DNA of 64,000 bases from Stenopsyche tienmushanensis (lineage: Eukaryota > Arthropoda > Insecta > Trichoptera > Stenopsychidae), in assembly GCA_008973525.1 (NCBI GenBank), contig WACJ01000181.1:186001-250000 (forward strand), in the 5' to 3' direction. Positions 11,601 to 24,389 of the stretch are shown here, piece after piece. Position 1 is the stretch's first letter. Every line of letters begins with the position of its first letter. The notes beneath the pieces were generated by a model that was not told the origin of the DNA, did no database searches, and was given only the letters and a program-made list of their open reading frames with translations. The translations under genes and the position numbers were made by a program.

Positions 11601-12387
11601 CAGTGGCGTAGCTACCAAGGGGCTAGGCGGGGCAGTGCCCCGGGGCCCTCAAGCTCAGGGGGCCCTCGAGTCCTTACCAGAAATCTCGATCGAACTGAAC
11701 TTTTGGAAATTTCTCCCATTTTAAAAATAAATTTGACAGGTTGCAACCCCACCTAGTTATGTTTAGGGAGTTATGCCTAGGGAATTCCCCTAAATTCTTT
11801 CTATAGGTTGGCAGTGAACTTTTATTGCCGTCGAAACATTTATCATCCAGTAAATCGATCTACACGTTTTTTTAATGTATTCTTTACACTTTTCAGTGAT
11901 TTTCAACCATTGTATTTTTTTAATAATAAAACTATTTAAACCATCGCTAATACACAAAATGAAAGGTCAATCATTCTGTATTAGAGTAATGGGAGTCGAA
12001 AGCACTTGTGACCTTTGTGGAGAAATGGATTCGTCAATTTAAGTACACTGGCATCAATTTTGGTTCCTCTAGGTTTGTTGTCAAATAACCTTCCTCTATG
12101 TTTTGGATCCATGTTTTGTAAATGGTTTGTTTTTGTGTCTGGGAGCGCGATAGGCATAGGACTAATCCGGCGCGAGGTTTAGGTTGAGCGAGGTTTATTT
12201 GCACTCATGTGCTGCAGCGACGAAGGGATTGACGATGTGCGTGCGCGAAAGCGTTAAGTAGCTTAGCATTTTTAAAGTATTTGTATATTTCATATTTTTA
12301 TTTGATAAAACCTAATCAGTTTACATAGCAGTGGGGCCCCATTTTTTAATTTGCCCCAGGGCCCTTGGTTACCTAGCTACGCCACTG
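11601..12387. mobile_element. Non-autonomous hAT element, perfect 8-bp target duplication
   Basis: The left terminus is CAGTGGCGTAGCTACCAAGG and the right terminus reversed is CAGTGGCGTAGCTAGGTAAC. Both are followed by GGGGCC-rich subterminal sequence. The octamer CTTGTCCG is repeated exactly at 11593-11600 and 12388-12395. Termini beginning CAGTGGCGTAGCTA and an 8-bp duplication are typical of hAT elements. No transposase frame is visible in the 787-bp interior. It sits inside an older transposase relic. Confidence 0.9.
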
Positions 12388-12399
12388 CTTGTCCGTCTT

Positions 12400-12625
12400 C
12401 TGCTTGACAACGTCCAGCTGTATACAGCAGCAGTAGCACTCAATTATACTGAGAACACACACCTTACAGTCCAGAAATGGTCCCATGTGACTACTATATG
12501 TTTATAGAAGCATTTGGAGGGCAACGATTTCAAGACAACGCTGCGGTTGGACAATACGTGCACAACTGATTTTCGAGGCAATCACCTTCCTGAAGAAGCT
12601 TTTTGCCCGATGTAATAAATATATT
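12400..12625 (+). pseudogene. Tc1/mariner-type transposase relic, 3' part
   Basis: Translation of short frames gives DNVQLYTAAVALNY, then, after a shift, SDYYMFIEAFGGQRFQDNAA and VGQYVHN, a pattern matching the end of the DDE/D domain (HDNARPHTA..., SDYHLFGPL..., GGQRF). Frameshifts and stops show it is dead. Together with 10660-11000 it marks one ancestral insertion. Confidence 0.65.
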
Positions 12626-12639
12626 TCTAATCAAGAGAT

Positions 12640-13489
12640 CATGCTGATCCAAGTTTCAGACTTATATTATGGATCTGCAGACGAGATTCCGTATAGTACA
12701 GGATGTAGCGACGCTATTTGTGTAATTATTCGTACAAAACTTGTAGATGCGTATAATAAATATAATATGTACTATTGTACTGTAAGTTCTCGCGCTACAA
12801 CTTTAGTCATAAAAATATTCTTTATTGAACATAAAAATATTTTTTAAAGTTTGGCAAAGTATGACAGTGGGAGCGAAGCCACATATGTCAGTGCGTAAGG
12901 GATGACATTCTTCACCATGGAAGTCTTAAGTCCTGAACAGATCATTTGCAGCAAAAAAATTAAACTTATTTTTACTTTGTATAATATTTTGTATAGCTTA
13001 GACTATAATTAAGTAGAAATATTGGAAAATAAAAAAATAGTGAGCGATCAAAGAAAAGTTTGTGTTTTTACTAACATATTTTTGTAGTTTTTTGTTGATT
13101 AAATAAATACTTTTGAATATTTTTAAATAATTGTAGTCCATACGATGAAGACATTTATTATACATATGCCTGCCAAATTTCATAAAAGATGCTCATCTAG
13201 GGCGTGTGGGAGCACTTCCATGAGCTTTGAAAAAGTAGTTTTGAGACGCGCTCTCCTCAGCTTCGCGAAGCACAGCTTCTCCTCGTCGGCCTATAACTTT
13301 GTGAATTTCATTTATATCAACTTGAAATTTACTGAAAGTATTTTTAAACATTGGTTCTTTCTGATATACGAAGAAAAAGAAAACATTTTTTTGTACCAAC
13401 AAGGTACAAACGTCCCTTAGTGTACGCAACGTTGAAAGCTTGGTAGACTGTAATTTTCCTGATTTACATTGTATTATTTACAGCATGAG
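12640..13489. other. Non-coding stretch, nothing recognised
   Basis: It includes ORFs of 60-90 codons on both strands (for example 13145-13420) but none has family motifs or plausible splice partners. A short piece near 12788-12810 is an inverted match to the repeat at 2600-2620. Confidence 0.4.
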
Positions 13490-13906
13490 ATGCACTTAAG
13501 CGTCACGTATGTCTTCACCCTACCCCGGCAACGCCCTAGCGAGGAAAGGGGGGACTGGACTCCTTGTACTCCAGAAAGCCCTTTCCAGTAGAGTCAAAAA
13601 GGTCGTCTAGAGTAGTTTTCCCACCATCTCCCTATGAAAACTACTCAGTCTTTACAAACCCCCCAAACTCCTTATCGAGACGTTCGCGAAAGTGTCCGTC
13701 AATACGTTCACTCAGGATACCCGTTGGGTGAGCGTTCAAAATAAAACTCGGTGGTAATGCTACCTTCAATATCGAGCGAATGAGGAGGTGAATGTATGAT
13801 ACAGACGAAATGGATGTAACCCCTTCCTATGAATGGATATTGAAGAGGCCCATAGTTCTGTAGTGGACTGTCAGTGGCTGCACTATGATGATGATGATGA
13901 TTTACA
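13490..13906 (+). mobile_element. 3' end of a non-LTR retrotransposon (RTE-like)
   Basis: The block is GC-richer than its flanks and ends in GTAGTGGACTGTCAGTGGCT followed by a short (ATG/GATGAT)n tail. That arrangement is typical of RTE-type LINE 3' ends. A weaker relative of the last 40 bases lies at about 52495-52540 (AGTGGACTGCTTTTGGCTG, then GATGATGATT). No reverse transcriptase frame is left. Confidence 0.5.
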
Positions 13907-14734
13907 GCATATTAACTTATAAATTTATTTGAATATAATTTAATTTAAATCACAAATAAGATTAATAAACAAATTGATATTAAAAACAAAATTGGCACTG
14001 CCATCTATGAATTTCAACTGGCAGAAAACTACTTTACCGACACGTTATAATAAAATATCAAAAAATAATATATTATTTAATAATTTTTTTTTTCACAAAT
14101 ATATTATTTATTTAAATAGCAGCTTGATTTTTGCAATAATAAATTTAAATCCTAATCCCAAAATCGATGCAAAACAACAGTGTTTTTAATATTTTAGAAT
14201 GCTGTACTAATTCCCAAATCTTGCAACAGTTTTTATTTTTCTGTAAAACTCATCACACATCAACCTGTTCCATGGTGAATCAAAATCGTTCTTTTACTAA
14301 CTATAAGCTGATTTCGATAACGCATCCATCTAACCTTATGCACTATATGAAAATATCGTATCCTTTTTTTTGTTGTTGTAAATTTCGATTGTAAGTTTAG
14401 ATCATCTTATCAATAGCATGATACTCGTAATTCAACAAGATTAATTAAAAAAGTGTTCGAAAAGATATAAAAATGGGTAATTCCAACTATGACAGTGATG
14501 AGTTAATAGCGTGGCATAAAAGTGTTATTTGCACTTCAATCTGGTTCCTTCCGCCTTAAATGTCATATTTATTTACCACTCGATTTTATATAACGACGTT
14601 TGTACTGAATGTCAAATAAAATTGGTTGTAATTCGTCAATTAAAATTATTTACATCTATTTAGACGTAAAATATATTTGGACATAATATTAATAATTCAA
14701 ATGTAAGCTAGACATGTTTTGTCATTTTGCACAA

Positions 14735-17700
14735 TCATTGTTGCAGTTCTCTTTCTTTTTCTAATAATTCCGTTGAAGCCTCCTCTTTCGATTTATCTGT
14801 GAATATATTAAATTCGTTTTCATTTTCGTATATAATTTTATTATTATATGGAATATTTCAAATATGGTGTCATACCTTCTTCGACCGTCGGTTTTTCGAT
14901 CAGATTATTCCATGGTTGTGTTTCGCCCGAACCGAAGATCATAAACATTATATTTCCCAAAAAATACATCGTGGCCGATAGCAAGAATACTTGTCTCCAT
15001 TTTTCCAAATTGGCCTGCAATCAAAATTTGAATCATCAATTTAAATCAACGCTTTAATCATGCTAAACATCAATATAAACTTAATCATACCGTATCATCA
15101 CCGAGGATGAGACCCGTTACAATAGGACAGAATATGCAAATGCCATCTGAAATTGCACTCGCGATGCCAACCAACACCCCAGCAAAATTCGGCGACAAAT
15201 CTATATGGTTCACCTAATAATCTATCAATTTAAAAAACCATACACAAGCATATTCAATGCTCCAAACATCGATACATCATATAATTGTGCACTTACAAAA
15301 AATCCACAGCTAGTTATTCCATCGATTGCTGTCGTCAATATGATAAATCCTATCAATATCTTTATATTGTCCGTAGGTACGTATGATACAGCTATCAAAC
15401 AACAAGCTGGTCCCCAAGTGCCTAAATTTTCAACAATGAATTACAAATGACTGCACATAATATTTATAATCGATTTGGAAATAATATCCTGTAAGTGTTC
15501 TTATATTGCCCAGCAGCTTACCTAGGGTATTACAACATTTTCTGATTATTGTAATCGAAACTATTTTGTGATTCAGTAGATAATCAGCCACACAGCTTGT
15601 AATAAATGTAATAACCAGTGCAGCTACATTTCCAAAAGATGTTAATAAGCCACTCTAAAATAAATTTTAAAGTTAATCGATGCAATCATTTGAATATCTG
15701 AGACAAAGTATATATATTTCAATATTTATATTATATTAGGGTGTCCCATAAGTTTCTTTCGTTTTCATATGTTAAGAAAAAAATAAACAATAATTTGTAT
15801 TATATAAAAATTCATTGAATAATATATGATCCATTCTGTTCTATTACATTTCTCCATCTCTCCGGAAGCCTCATAATGCCTTCTTGCCAAAATTTCCCAG
15901 GTTTGTTGGCAAAATATTGATCAAGATACATTTTTAAATCATTTTTGAATTAAAATTTCTACCAAGTAAAGAATTTTTCAATGAAAGAAATAAATAATAA
16001 TCTGAAGGGGCAATGTCCGGGAGTATGGAGGATGAGGTAAAACATCCCAGTCAAATGATAATAATTTATATCTGACGAGCAAAGACACATGAGGCCTGGT
16101 ATTATCGTCATGAAAAACAACGCCTCGTCTGTTCGCTAATTCTGGCCGTTTTCTGGCAATTGCATCCTTTAGATTGTCTAGTTGGAAACAATATTTTGTT
16201 AAATTGATCGTTTCACCTTGCTGAAGTAGCTCATAATAAACCATCTCCTTCCAGTCCCACCAAATGCATAGCAAAACTTTTTTTGGAAGTAGGTCAGGTT
16301 TAGTTACAGTTAAAGCTTCTGTACCCTTGGTCCAAGACCGTTTATGTTGGATATTCTCATAGAGTATCCAACTTTTATCTCCAGTGACGAGTCTCTTCAA
16401 AAAAGGTTGTCTATTATGTCGTTGGAGAAGAAGATCGCATAAATGTACGAATATTTGGAATTCACCGAATTTGTGCAATGTTCATGATTTTCGTTGGAGT
16501 GCAAGCAAACTTTTTACATGTCTACAACACTTTTTTATGTTATATCTGTGTATTAATTATCACATCTTTATCTATAAAAACTAAGGAAGAACGTCAACTG
16601 ACGATTACGTCGTTCTCATAATGACTTATTGCTAGGATTTCAGATAAATATCATTTTTCAGCATACAGGTGATATAACTATTCAACAATTTTAATGAAAT
16701 GTACAGCTATTTTACGGTTCGTTACGGATTTAATATAGTTCAATTTGTGCAACAATTTCAGGGAAGTTTTAATTGATATTCAATGACTATTATTGCATTT
16801 AATAATGCTGCTATTGCGACTGATATGATACATATTTTATTCATTTTCTGATGATTATCTCGTCAAAAATAATCTAAATTTAACTAAAATTGGTGCACTT
16901 TTATCAGCGATTTTACAGCTGTAATATATGATAGTTATTAACATTTAATCAGGTAAATTTTGAATCAGACATACGTTTTGTAATTCGACTCCCAGAGCAA
17001 GTTTAAAATACGATGCACTTTCATTGAATATGACTGTAAATCCCCAATTTGCTCCAATTTGAGCCATCAGTAAACCCAGAAATGGCTTAGATCTGAATAT
17101 GGATTTCCATGGGGTATTCAATCTCTGAAAACATACAATCAAGCATTATATTATACATTTTTATATCATGATAATTTGAATGGTATATCTACCTTTGATT
17201 GTTCGGTTACGTTGAGAGAATCTTCTATGAATTGTTTTTCTTCAATAGAAATCATTTTGTGTTCTGCTGGCGTACTGGCTCCATATATATGCCAAAGAAT
17301 GCAAATAAATACAGATTGAGCTCCAAACATGTAAAAAATCCACGGCCATCCTAAAGAACTCGTACCAATGAATGCAGACATCGGTGGACTAAATATCAGC
17401 CCAAAATAGATACCTATTTATTTTTGATCGGCATTAATTTTCGTCTACATGTTTTAGTTAATGTATTTTGATATAAATACCGGAATATGCGAACATTCCC
17501 AATCTCGTTCGTTCACTAACAGGAACCCATTGCCCAAGCAGTGTATGAACAGTAGGAAACAATAAGCCATGGAATAACCCTTGGAGACCTATGCATAAAC
17601 AAACACCTCCCCATCCTCCCTATTTTAAGATACAATATTATAAAAATGCATAAGCATAAGACATACATTAACATAATTTAAACTTGCAATTTGGGCGCAC

Positions 17701-18237
17701 AAAGGTGTCAATATCATTAGAACTCCAGTAACACCGGTCGAATATGTCATGAATAGTTTCCCTCCGTATCTATGAATGTATCCTCCAACCAAAGCTTGGA
17801 TGAGGAAACTTCCCCACATAGGTGACGATAATATATACCCTTGTATTTCTTTATTCCAATCGTATATCTAAAATTGGACAATCAATCGATTTTTATAAAA
17901 ATATTGCGTAAATTTAATAGATATTGACATAATTACCAATATTTCAGTATGATTGTTGTCTTGGTCTGTCATAGCCAACACGGCTATATTTAAGCTCGTT
18001 CTTACACTCGTACTTATGGAAATTACGAAAAATAATAAACATGCCTGTATATGTCTAAAGCCCCAGCCACTTCCTAAAGTCCATGAAACATTACATCAAC
18101 ATTTGATATATTTTTTACACTATTATCCATAGCTATTTGGGATGAAACGAAAGCAAAAGTTAAATAAGAAACAATTAACCTTTTTTCTTAGGCTCCATCT
18201 CCACATCACTGCTTAACTTTTCCACATTGCATGACAT
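14735..18237 (-). CDS. SLC17-family MFS transporter, gene B, complete
   Basis: Complete 11-exon gene, 488 residues: complement of 18180..18237, 17937..18073, 17688..17867, 17481..17619, 17193..17413, 16975..17124, 15522..15654, 15297..15421, 15091..15213, 14876..15014, 14735..14796. It starts MSCNVEKLSSDVEMEPKKK; an in-frame ATG four codons upstream exists but is absent from copies C and D. Family landmarks are TM1 Arg44 (TSVRTSLNIAV), the cytoplasmic TERTRL-type loop after TM4, STPAEHKMIS, VNHIDLSPNFAG in exon 9 and GETQPWN near the end. The TM4 arginine expected before xLQG is Ile135, and the TM2 loop reads FLIQALVGGYIHRYGGK instead of TQIPAGxLAxxYG. Intron 3 has a GC donor (gcaagt). Intron 6 (15655-16974) holds a mariner relic. 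Likely a plasma-membrane or vesicular organic/inorganic anion carrier; the substrate is unknown. Confidence 0.88.
15738..16510 (-). pseudogene. Mariner relic (catalytic half) in intron of gene B
   Basis: The minus-strand frame 15978-16478 encodes RLVTGDKSWILYENIQHKRS, then KVLLCIWWDWKEMVYYELLQ, GVVFHDDNTRPHVSLL and LPHPPYS: the DDE/D catalytic half of a mariner transposase of the mellifera/irritans type. The left terminus keeps a mariner inverted repeat (TTAGGGTGTCCCATAAGTTT at 15738). The N-terminal half is missing, and the frame breaks after PPYS. Confidence 0.85.
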
Positions 18238-18439
18238 TTTTTCATTCATTACACGTACGCTTAAGAGTAGCGCTGGTTTGAGAATATTATTTGAAGATTT
18301 TGTTCTTATTATTTTACATTACGCAAGTAAAAATGATGCTTTTTCTGTTTACATTGCATTTGAATGATAAGAATGAAAAAGATAAGATTTATTTTCAATG
18401 ATGATAATACTAAATCATTTTTAACGTTTCATTGTTTTG

Positions 18440-18974
18440 TATTTTAGATAATAAAATTCACGCAAAATATACATAACCTTGCATTTAGCAGTATTATTTG
18501 TTGATGAAACAACATTTTCTTTTTAACCAAATGCGGCCGTCTTTTCTGGATTTCATCAGTCAAATGTTGCAATAAATTCAGCATATTACTTGCTGTTAAT
18601 TTTTTTTTCAAATTCATTTCATCGCGGATAATCAATTAAAACTATCCCACGCGAATCCCAAAAAAACTGACGTCAAGACTTTGCCTAAAGACGAAAATGT
18701 CTTCGCCTTTGTCTTGTTGTTCTTATGAAGAACCCATGTTTCATTCATGGTTATGAATCAGTGCAAAAACTCGGCTTTATTGCTATGAAACTTCGCTAAA
18801 CACTCGATCGAAACATCCTTACGGCGCTGTTTTTATTCCATTGTGAGCAAACGCGGCACCCATCTTGTGCACAGCTTTCTCATGTCAAAATTTTCAGTCA
18901 GTATGCGATGTACAGCACGTTTTGAAATGGATACCATGTCTGCTAGCTCGCATACTTTCAGTTGACGGTCAACT
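18440..18974 (-). pseudogene. Mariner relic, older host copy of a nested pair
   Basis: On the minus strand this reads RQLKVCELADMVSISKRAVH, MRKLCTRWVPRLLTME, then (with stops) KFHSNKAEFFALIHNHE and LTDEIQKRRPHLVKKKMLFH: a decayed mariner transposase running right to left. It is cut at 18974 exactly where the terminal repeat of a second mariner begins. The part expected on the far side of that insertion is not found. Confidence 0.8.
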
Positions 18975-19760
18975 ATTAGGTTGTCCCATAAGTGTCTTCC
19001 ACAAATTAACACAGATCTAATCAAAGCCATAATTGAAGAAAAACCGCAATATTGCTAACAAGATTCCACGAACATTCGTCCATAATCATCTGACAAAATT
19101 GGGCTACATCAATCGTTCAGATGTGTGACTTCCTCATCAATTGACTGACTCAAATAAACATCAGCGTATTTCAACATGCGATCTTCTTCTTCGACGACAT
19201 AATAGCCAACCTTTTTTGAAGAGACTTGTCACTGAAGATGAAAGTTGGATACTCTATGAGAATATCCAACGTAAACTGTCTTGGACCAAGGGTACAGAAG
19301 CTTAAACTGTAACTAAACCTGGCCTACATACAAAAAAAGTTTTGCTATGCATTTGGTGGGACTGGAAGCGGGTAGTTTATTATGAACTACTTCAGCAAGG
19401 TGAAACGATCAATCCAACAAAATATTGTTTCCAACTAGACAATCTAAAGGATGCAATTGCCAAAAAACGGCCAGAATAAGCGAACAGATGAGACGTTGTT
19501 TTTCATGATGATAACGCCAGGCCTCGTGTGTCTTTGCTCGTCAGAAATAAATTATTATCATTTGACTGGGATGTTTTACCTCATCCTCCATACTCTCTTT
19601 GCCACTTCAGATTATTATTTATAAAAATGTATCTCGATCAATATTTTGCCAACAAAGCTGGGAAATTTTGGCAAGAAGGAGCTATGAGGATTCCGGAGAG
19701 ATGGACAAAGGTTATAGAACAGAATGGATCATATATTATTCAATAAATTTTGATGTAGTA
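18975..19760 (+). pseudogene. Mariner relic inserted into another mariner
   Basis: It begins with the inverted repeat TTAGGTTGTCCCATAAGTGT just after a TA and then reads, on the plus strand, CDLLLRRHNSQPFLKRLVTE, ESWILYENIQRKLSWTKG, KKVLLCIWWDWKRVVYYELL, DVVFHDDNARPRVSLLVRNK and, near 19700, WTKVIEQNGSYIIQ followed by a stop at 19743. This is the catalytic half and C-terminus of a mellifera/irritans-type mariner. Several internal stops and a frameshift kill it. Its right inverted repeat is not recognisable. Confidence 0.85.
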
Positions 19761-20468
19761 CAAATTATTGTTTATTTTTTACGAACCATATACTTCAGGA
19801 TCACAATAACACATTCCATTTATACATTTGTCGTTTACATAGACTTTTAACTCCAGAGCTTATATTTTAGAACACTCAGGATACACTTTGCATTCGAATA
19901 GATAATTACAGCATTTCAATTAACGACAAAACTTTCTTTACAAGGACACTGTGAAGCAAATAAATTCTAATCGTAATGATTTTCTTAAAAGCCTTATATC
20001 GTAAAATCATTTAATCTTATCGATTGAAGACCCGACTTTTTTTTAAATAAATCAGCTTTAATAAGTTCGCAACGCGCGATTGATCGTATTCGAATAAACG
20101 AAAATATTACATTGAATTGTATTAATCAATTTTATAGCTCGTGGGTCGGTTTCGAACACTTTACACCACCCACTCACATTACAACGCTTAAAATGTACGC
20201 ACGTTCCATTTTACAGACGTTCACGGATCAGTCAAACATTTTAAAGCGCCAATTTTCAATTTATTCAATAATTAAGGTTACCGCAAATGATATGATAGCA
20301 TAAGTGATATGTCACATCATAAATTTCGATGTAATGCTTACAAAATATTATATTCTGTAAATCAAGTCAAATCTCCATTCTCTAGACATAAAAGAGTAAG
20401 ATCCGAATAAGGTCATGATTTGAATCAAAATTCTGGTTTGATTTAAAAATGATTCATTTGGAAACAAT

Positions 20469-21053
20469 TAGGGAATCCAATTCCGAGCCAAAATTTCGGG
20501 ATCTTGAAATCGGGATTTTCAATAGTTTAAGAAATTACATTGATAAATTTCATCATCGTTGGAGGTATCGTCATCAGATATTTAAATGCTAGTTCGAGCT
20601 GATGATCGCGTGAGCCCCCATTTTCGTATAACAACATCAATGTGACTGATAAAATTCCTTTCTGCTGAGACACGGATAAAAACTCGCAAAATTCCCGATT
20701 TCCCGACAAATTATTTATTTCCGTCGCTGCAGATGAATACTTGTATACTTTAATACTTTGATGCGATTCGTAATTATATTACGGAGCAATACCAAAATTC
20801 TGAACCCCGTATCTATTATGTTTCATATCGATATTCCCATTATTAGAGTCGAGGTGTAGTAAATACATCACCGGTAGGGAAAGGTTAATATAACATCTCT
20901 CTCGTCTCGATTTAGTAGCCTTTATCGTGCTGATGAGTTGTACGATTTCTGTTAGATAAAAATTTCAATCCCGAATTTTTCATGATTACATTTACTAATC
21001 TCGGCATTCATGAGCACCTAAAACTGTCTGGGATCCCGGGATTGAATTTTCCA
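20469..21053. mobile_element. hAT-like element with imperfect 8-bp target duplication, copy 1
   Basis: The ends are TAGGGAATCCAATTCCGAG and, reversed, TGGAAAATTCAATCCCGGG. Flanking octamers are GAAACAAT (20461-20468) and GACACAAT (21054-21061), 7/8 identical. The interior shares long stretches with 37159-37746 (inverted) and 51610-52022 (direct), including CATCACCGGTAGGGAAAGGT. A minus-strand ORF (20527-20709, MSGNREFCEFLSVSQQKG) is shared in part with the second copy and may be a transposase leftover. Confidence 0.65.
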
Positions 21054-21149
21054 GACACAATAGAGGGAAACCGCCCACTTTCGATTTTTTTTGTTCTTTG
21101 CCTTTATCCAGTTCAATTAAATAAGTTTTCATCATATTAATATGTCATA

Positions 21150-21520
21150 ACCATTGAAAACTATTACAAGTTTGAACTATGTGTACGCACAAACAAAATG
21201 ATTAATCCCCGTCTGTATGACAAGTCTTTGAAATACGTAACCCTTGAAAAATTCATGTCAAGAACACAAATTTGCTACTGAAATAACAAAAATATAATGT
21301 AGGAATCCAAAGCTAAAAGTAAAATATACATAAATTTTAAGTATGCTCGCAGATAATGGTTATCATTCGGCAAATATCAACGCTATCAACATGAAGCAAT
21401 ATATCTGAAAAAATAAATTTCAGTGACCTATTTAAAATTAAATTATTTAATAATTTCATTAATTGTCCTACACTTCATCTTGAACTTCATCCCCCTTTAG
21501 ATAAACATGCATCATTTTAA
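21150..21520. repeat. Duplicated 5'-flank block of gene B
   Basis: About 370 bp with landmarks GAAAACTATTACAAGTTTG, AATCCAAAGCTAAAAG, ATATCAACGCTATCAA and TTCATCTTGAACTTCATC. The same block lies 2.0-2.3 kb upstream of gene C (29370-29640) and 3.7-4.2 kb upstream of gene D (39010-39490). It marks the right side of the duplicated unit. No gene is seen in it. Confidence 0.7.
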
Positions 21521-21889
21521 TTAAACTAAAGGAGTTTTTGGGGAGGAAACATTATCTCAAGTTAACTGGAGGTCGAGAAAGCTGTGAAAAACTGTGAAGG
21601 AGGTCTATATCACTGGCATACAAAAGCTGACATCCCGACTACAAAAAAATCTCGATCTCGACAACGACTACGTCGAAAAATAGTTAAATATATTTGGGAA
21701 GTATCCTGTGAATTTCAATTAAATACAAACATTTTTCGTTCCTGCATAAATGTTGTAACCTTACTTTCTGGATGCATCACTACAGCTTACAAATAAACAT
21801 TTCATAGTGATTTTAAATTATTCTGTAACTTCATTTCAAAAATTTGAGGTTTTGAGATTTGAAGTCGTTGGGTTCACTTAGTGTATTTC

Positions 21890-22340
21890 GACAAGTGGAA
21901 GTATGGAGATGTGTTATAGTACCATTTCAACGCGAATTAATGTCATCGAATTTTTAACTGCTGAAAAAGTGATTCCTACTGATATTCATCGCAGTTTAAA
22001 GATTTGCCATTTATGGTGACCATGCTATCGATAGGCCTACTGTAAATCGATGGATAATAAAATTTCATGGGTGCGAGCCTGGAAAAGCCATAATTTTTGA
22101 TGAAACACGCAGCGGGCGTCCAATCACTGACTGATTTGATTCAAAATAACCAGCGAATCACTCAAAAGCATATCACAAAGCATATTGAATTATCTGTAAA
22201 ATCTGTCCACGCCACACCTCGCGTGCAACTGGAGAGGCTCTGCAAAAACTGAAGTTAGAACCAATTCCAACCTCTCCTTATTCAAGCACTTACTCAAGAG
22301 AGATCTCAAGGGTAATCATTGCACCTTGGATACTATGTAA
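21890..22340 (+). pseudogene. Mariner transposase N-terminal relic
   Basis: Plus-strand frames with stops give DRPTVNRWIIKFHGCEPG, FDETRSGRPIT, then LIQNNQRITQKHITKHIELS and VKSVHA. This is the two-helix-turn-helix DNA-binding region of a mariner-type transposase. No catalytic domain follows. Confidence 0.7.
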
Positions 22341-22459
22341 AAAAATAAATATATGGTTATAAAACTTATGAATTGTGCTTTAATATAAGTTTTTTCCCGA
22401 TCTTGCTATTTGTTTAAATTCGCGATCTACAAGCATGTGTGCATTAATTTTCAGCCTAC

Positions 22460-23302
22460 CCTCTTAGATGTAGGCGTTGCTGATTTAAGTAAAATTTTCG
22501 ATTTAAGTAAAATTGAGATCTACAGCAGTTCACATTTAGATACTTATAAAAATCATAAATATGACATATTTAAACTTATTTTACTAATATTTTTTAAAAA
22601 AATGCATATACATATCACTTGGTTATAGCATTCGTTTCATACCAGAGATGCAAAATGATGACATAAATTTACTTAAAAAAAATAATAAATTCTGAATAAC
22701 ATTCTGTATTTCCACTTTAATAGACGATTTAAAGTACTCTTATTACAAATAAGTAGCCACGTTCTTTCAATATGAGCAATCGTAAGTGGCTTAACTAACT
22801 TCAATGTATAAATTGATCTCCACAGCATACTTTATTTCTAAGACAAGGTAATCATAAGAACTCATTGATATAAAACAACTTGTGATGATAATATTTTCAA
22901 ATATAATCAATTAATCCGATATAATACTTTCATTACAATATTAAATTTATTAATAATCTATTCATATATGTACATACATTAGTTCAAATCATACACATCA
23001 AACATGAATCTACTCATCAATTAAAATCTTAATTTTATTTATGTATATTAAAACGGATTAATTATACAAAATAAATAATGTTTTAAAATAGAAAGTGCAT
23101 CATCGATCTCCTACAGATGCCTGGGAAATTATATAACCTTTTTAAAATTCCATAGACCCGCAAGGGATTCATTTTATGATTCAATCGGAAAATATATTCG
23201 GACAGAAAATTCATAAATTATGAGATAACTTTTATCATTCAAAATATTTGCTAGATGTCGCAAAATAATATGCGTTATCTGCATAGATGGAAAATTTTGT
23301 AT
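22460..23302. repeat. Duplicated 3'-flank region of gene C
   Basis: This stretch has no gene. Its sequence (for example 'aatcactt/gggttatagcattcgtttcat' and 'aaattctgaa' landmarks) is matched by 31800-31960 downstream of gene D, showing that the duplicated unit includes about 0.8 kb of 3' flank. In D a hAT element interrupts the matching region. Confidence 0.55.
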
Positions 23303-24389
23303 TCATGCACAATCATTGTTGCAATTTTTTTCTTTTTCTAATAATTCCATAGATGCTTCCTCTTTCAATTTATCTGGAAATAAATTAAGTTCGTTTTTAT
23401 TTTCGTAAACAATTTAATTATTTTATAGAATGCTTCAAATATGGTGTCATACCTTCTTCGATCGTCGGTTTTTCGATTGGATTATTCCATGGTTGTGTTT
23501 CGCCCGAACCGAAGATCATAAACATTATATTTCCCAAAAAATACATCGAAGCCGATATTAAAAACACTAGTCTCCATTTTTCCAAATTGGACTGCAATCA
23601 CAATTTGAATCATCAACTTAAATCAACGCTCTAATCTGGCTAAACATCACTACAGACTTAATCATACCGTATCATCGCCGAGAATTAGGCCCGATACAAT
23701 GGGACATAATATGCAAATGCCATCTGAAATTGCACTAGCGATGCCAACTAAGACCCCAGCGAAAGTTCGGCGACAAATCTATATGGTTCACCTAATAATC
23801 CTCATCAATTTAAAAAAAAACCATACATTGAACGCTCCGAACGTCTTTAAATCATGTAGTCTTGCACTTACGAAATATCCACAGCTATTTATTCCATCAA
23901 CTCCTGTCATCAATATGATAAATCCAATCATTAAATTTATATTGCCTTTAGGTATGTACGACACGGCTATCAAACAACAAGCTGGTCCCCAAGTACCTAA
24001 AATTTCAACAAATTACTTCACATAATATTTATAATTTGGAAATAATATCCTGGAAGTATTCTTATATTGTTCTAAAGTTTACCTAGAGTGTTACAATATT
24101 TTCTTATTTTTGTAATCGAAACAATATTGCGATTCAGTAGGTAATCAGCCACACAGCTTGTAATAAACGTAATAATCAGTGCAGCTACATATCCAAGAGA
24201 TATTAATAAACCACTCTAAAAAAATATTGCAATAAAATATCTTACATTTGATTAAAATATCTGAAGACAAAATATATATGCTAAGCTAAATGCTAATTTC
24301 CAATATTTCAATATTTGTATTATATAAATAGCCGTTTTAGACCAGTTTGATGGCGTTGAATGCAGTGAGGATTGTGTTGTACGCTGCAT

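Noticed and set aside
23699..24025. 108-codon plus-strand ORF
   Set aside because: It is antisense to exons 8 and 9 of copy C; useful only to confirm the base sequence at the exon 9 insertion.
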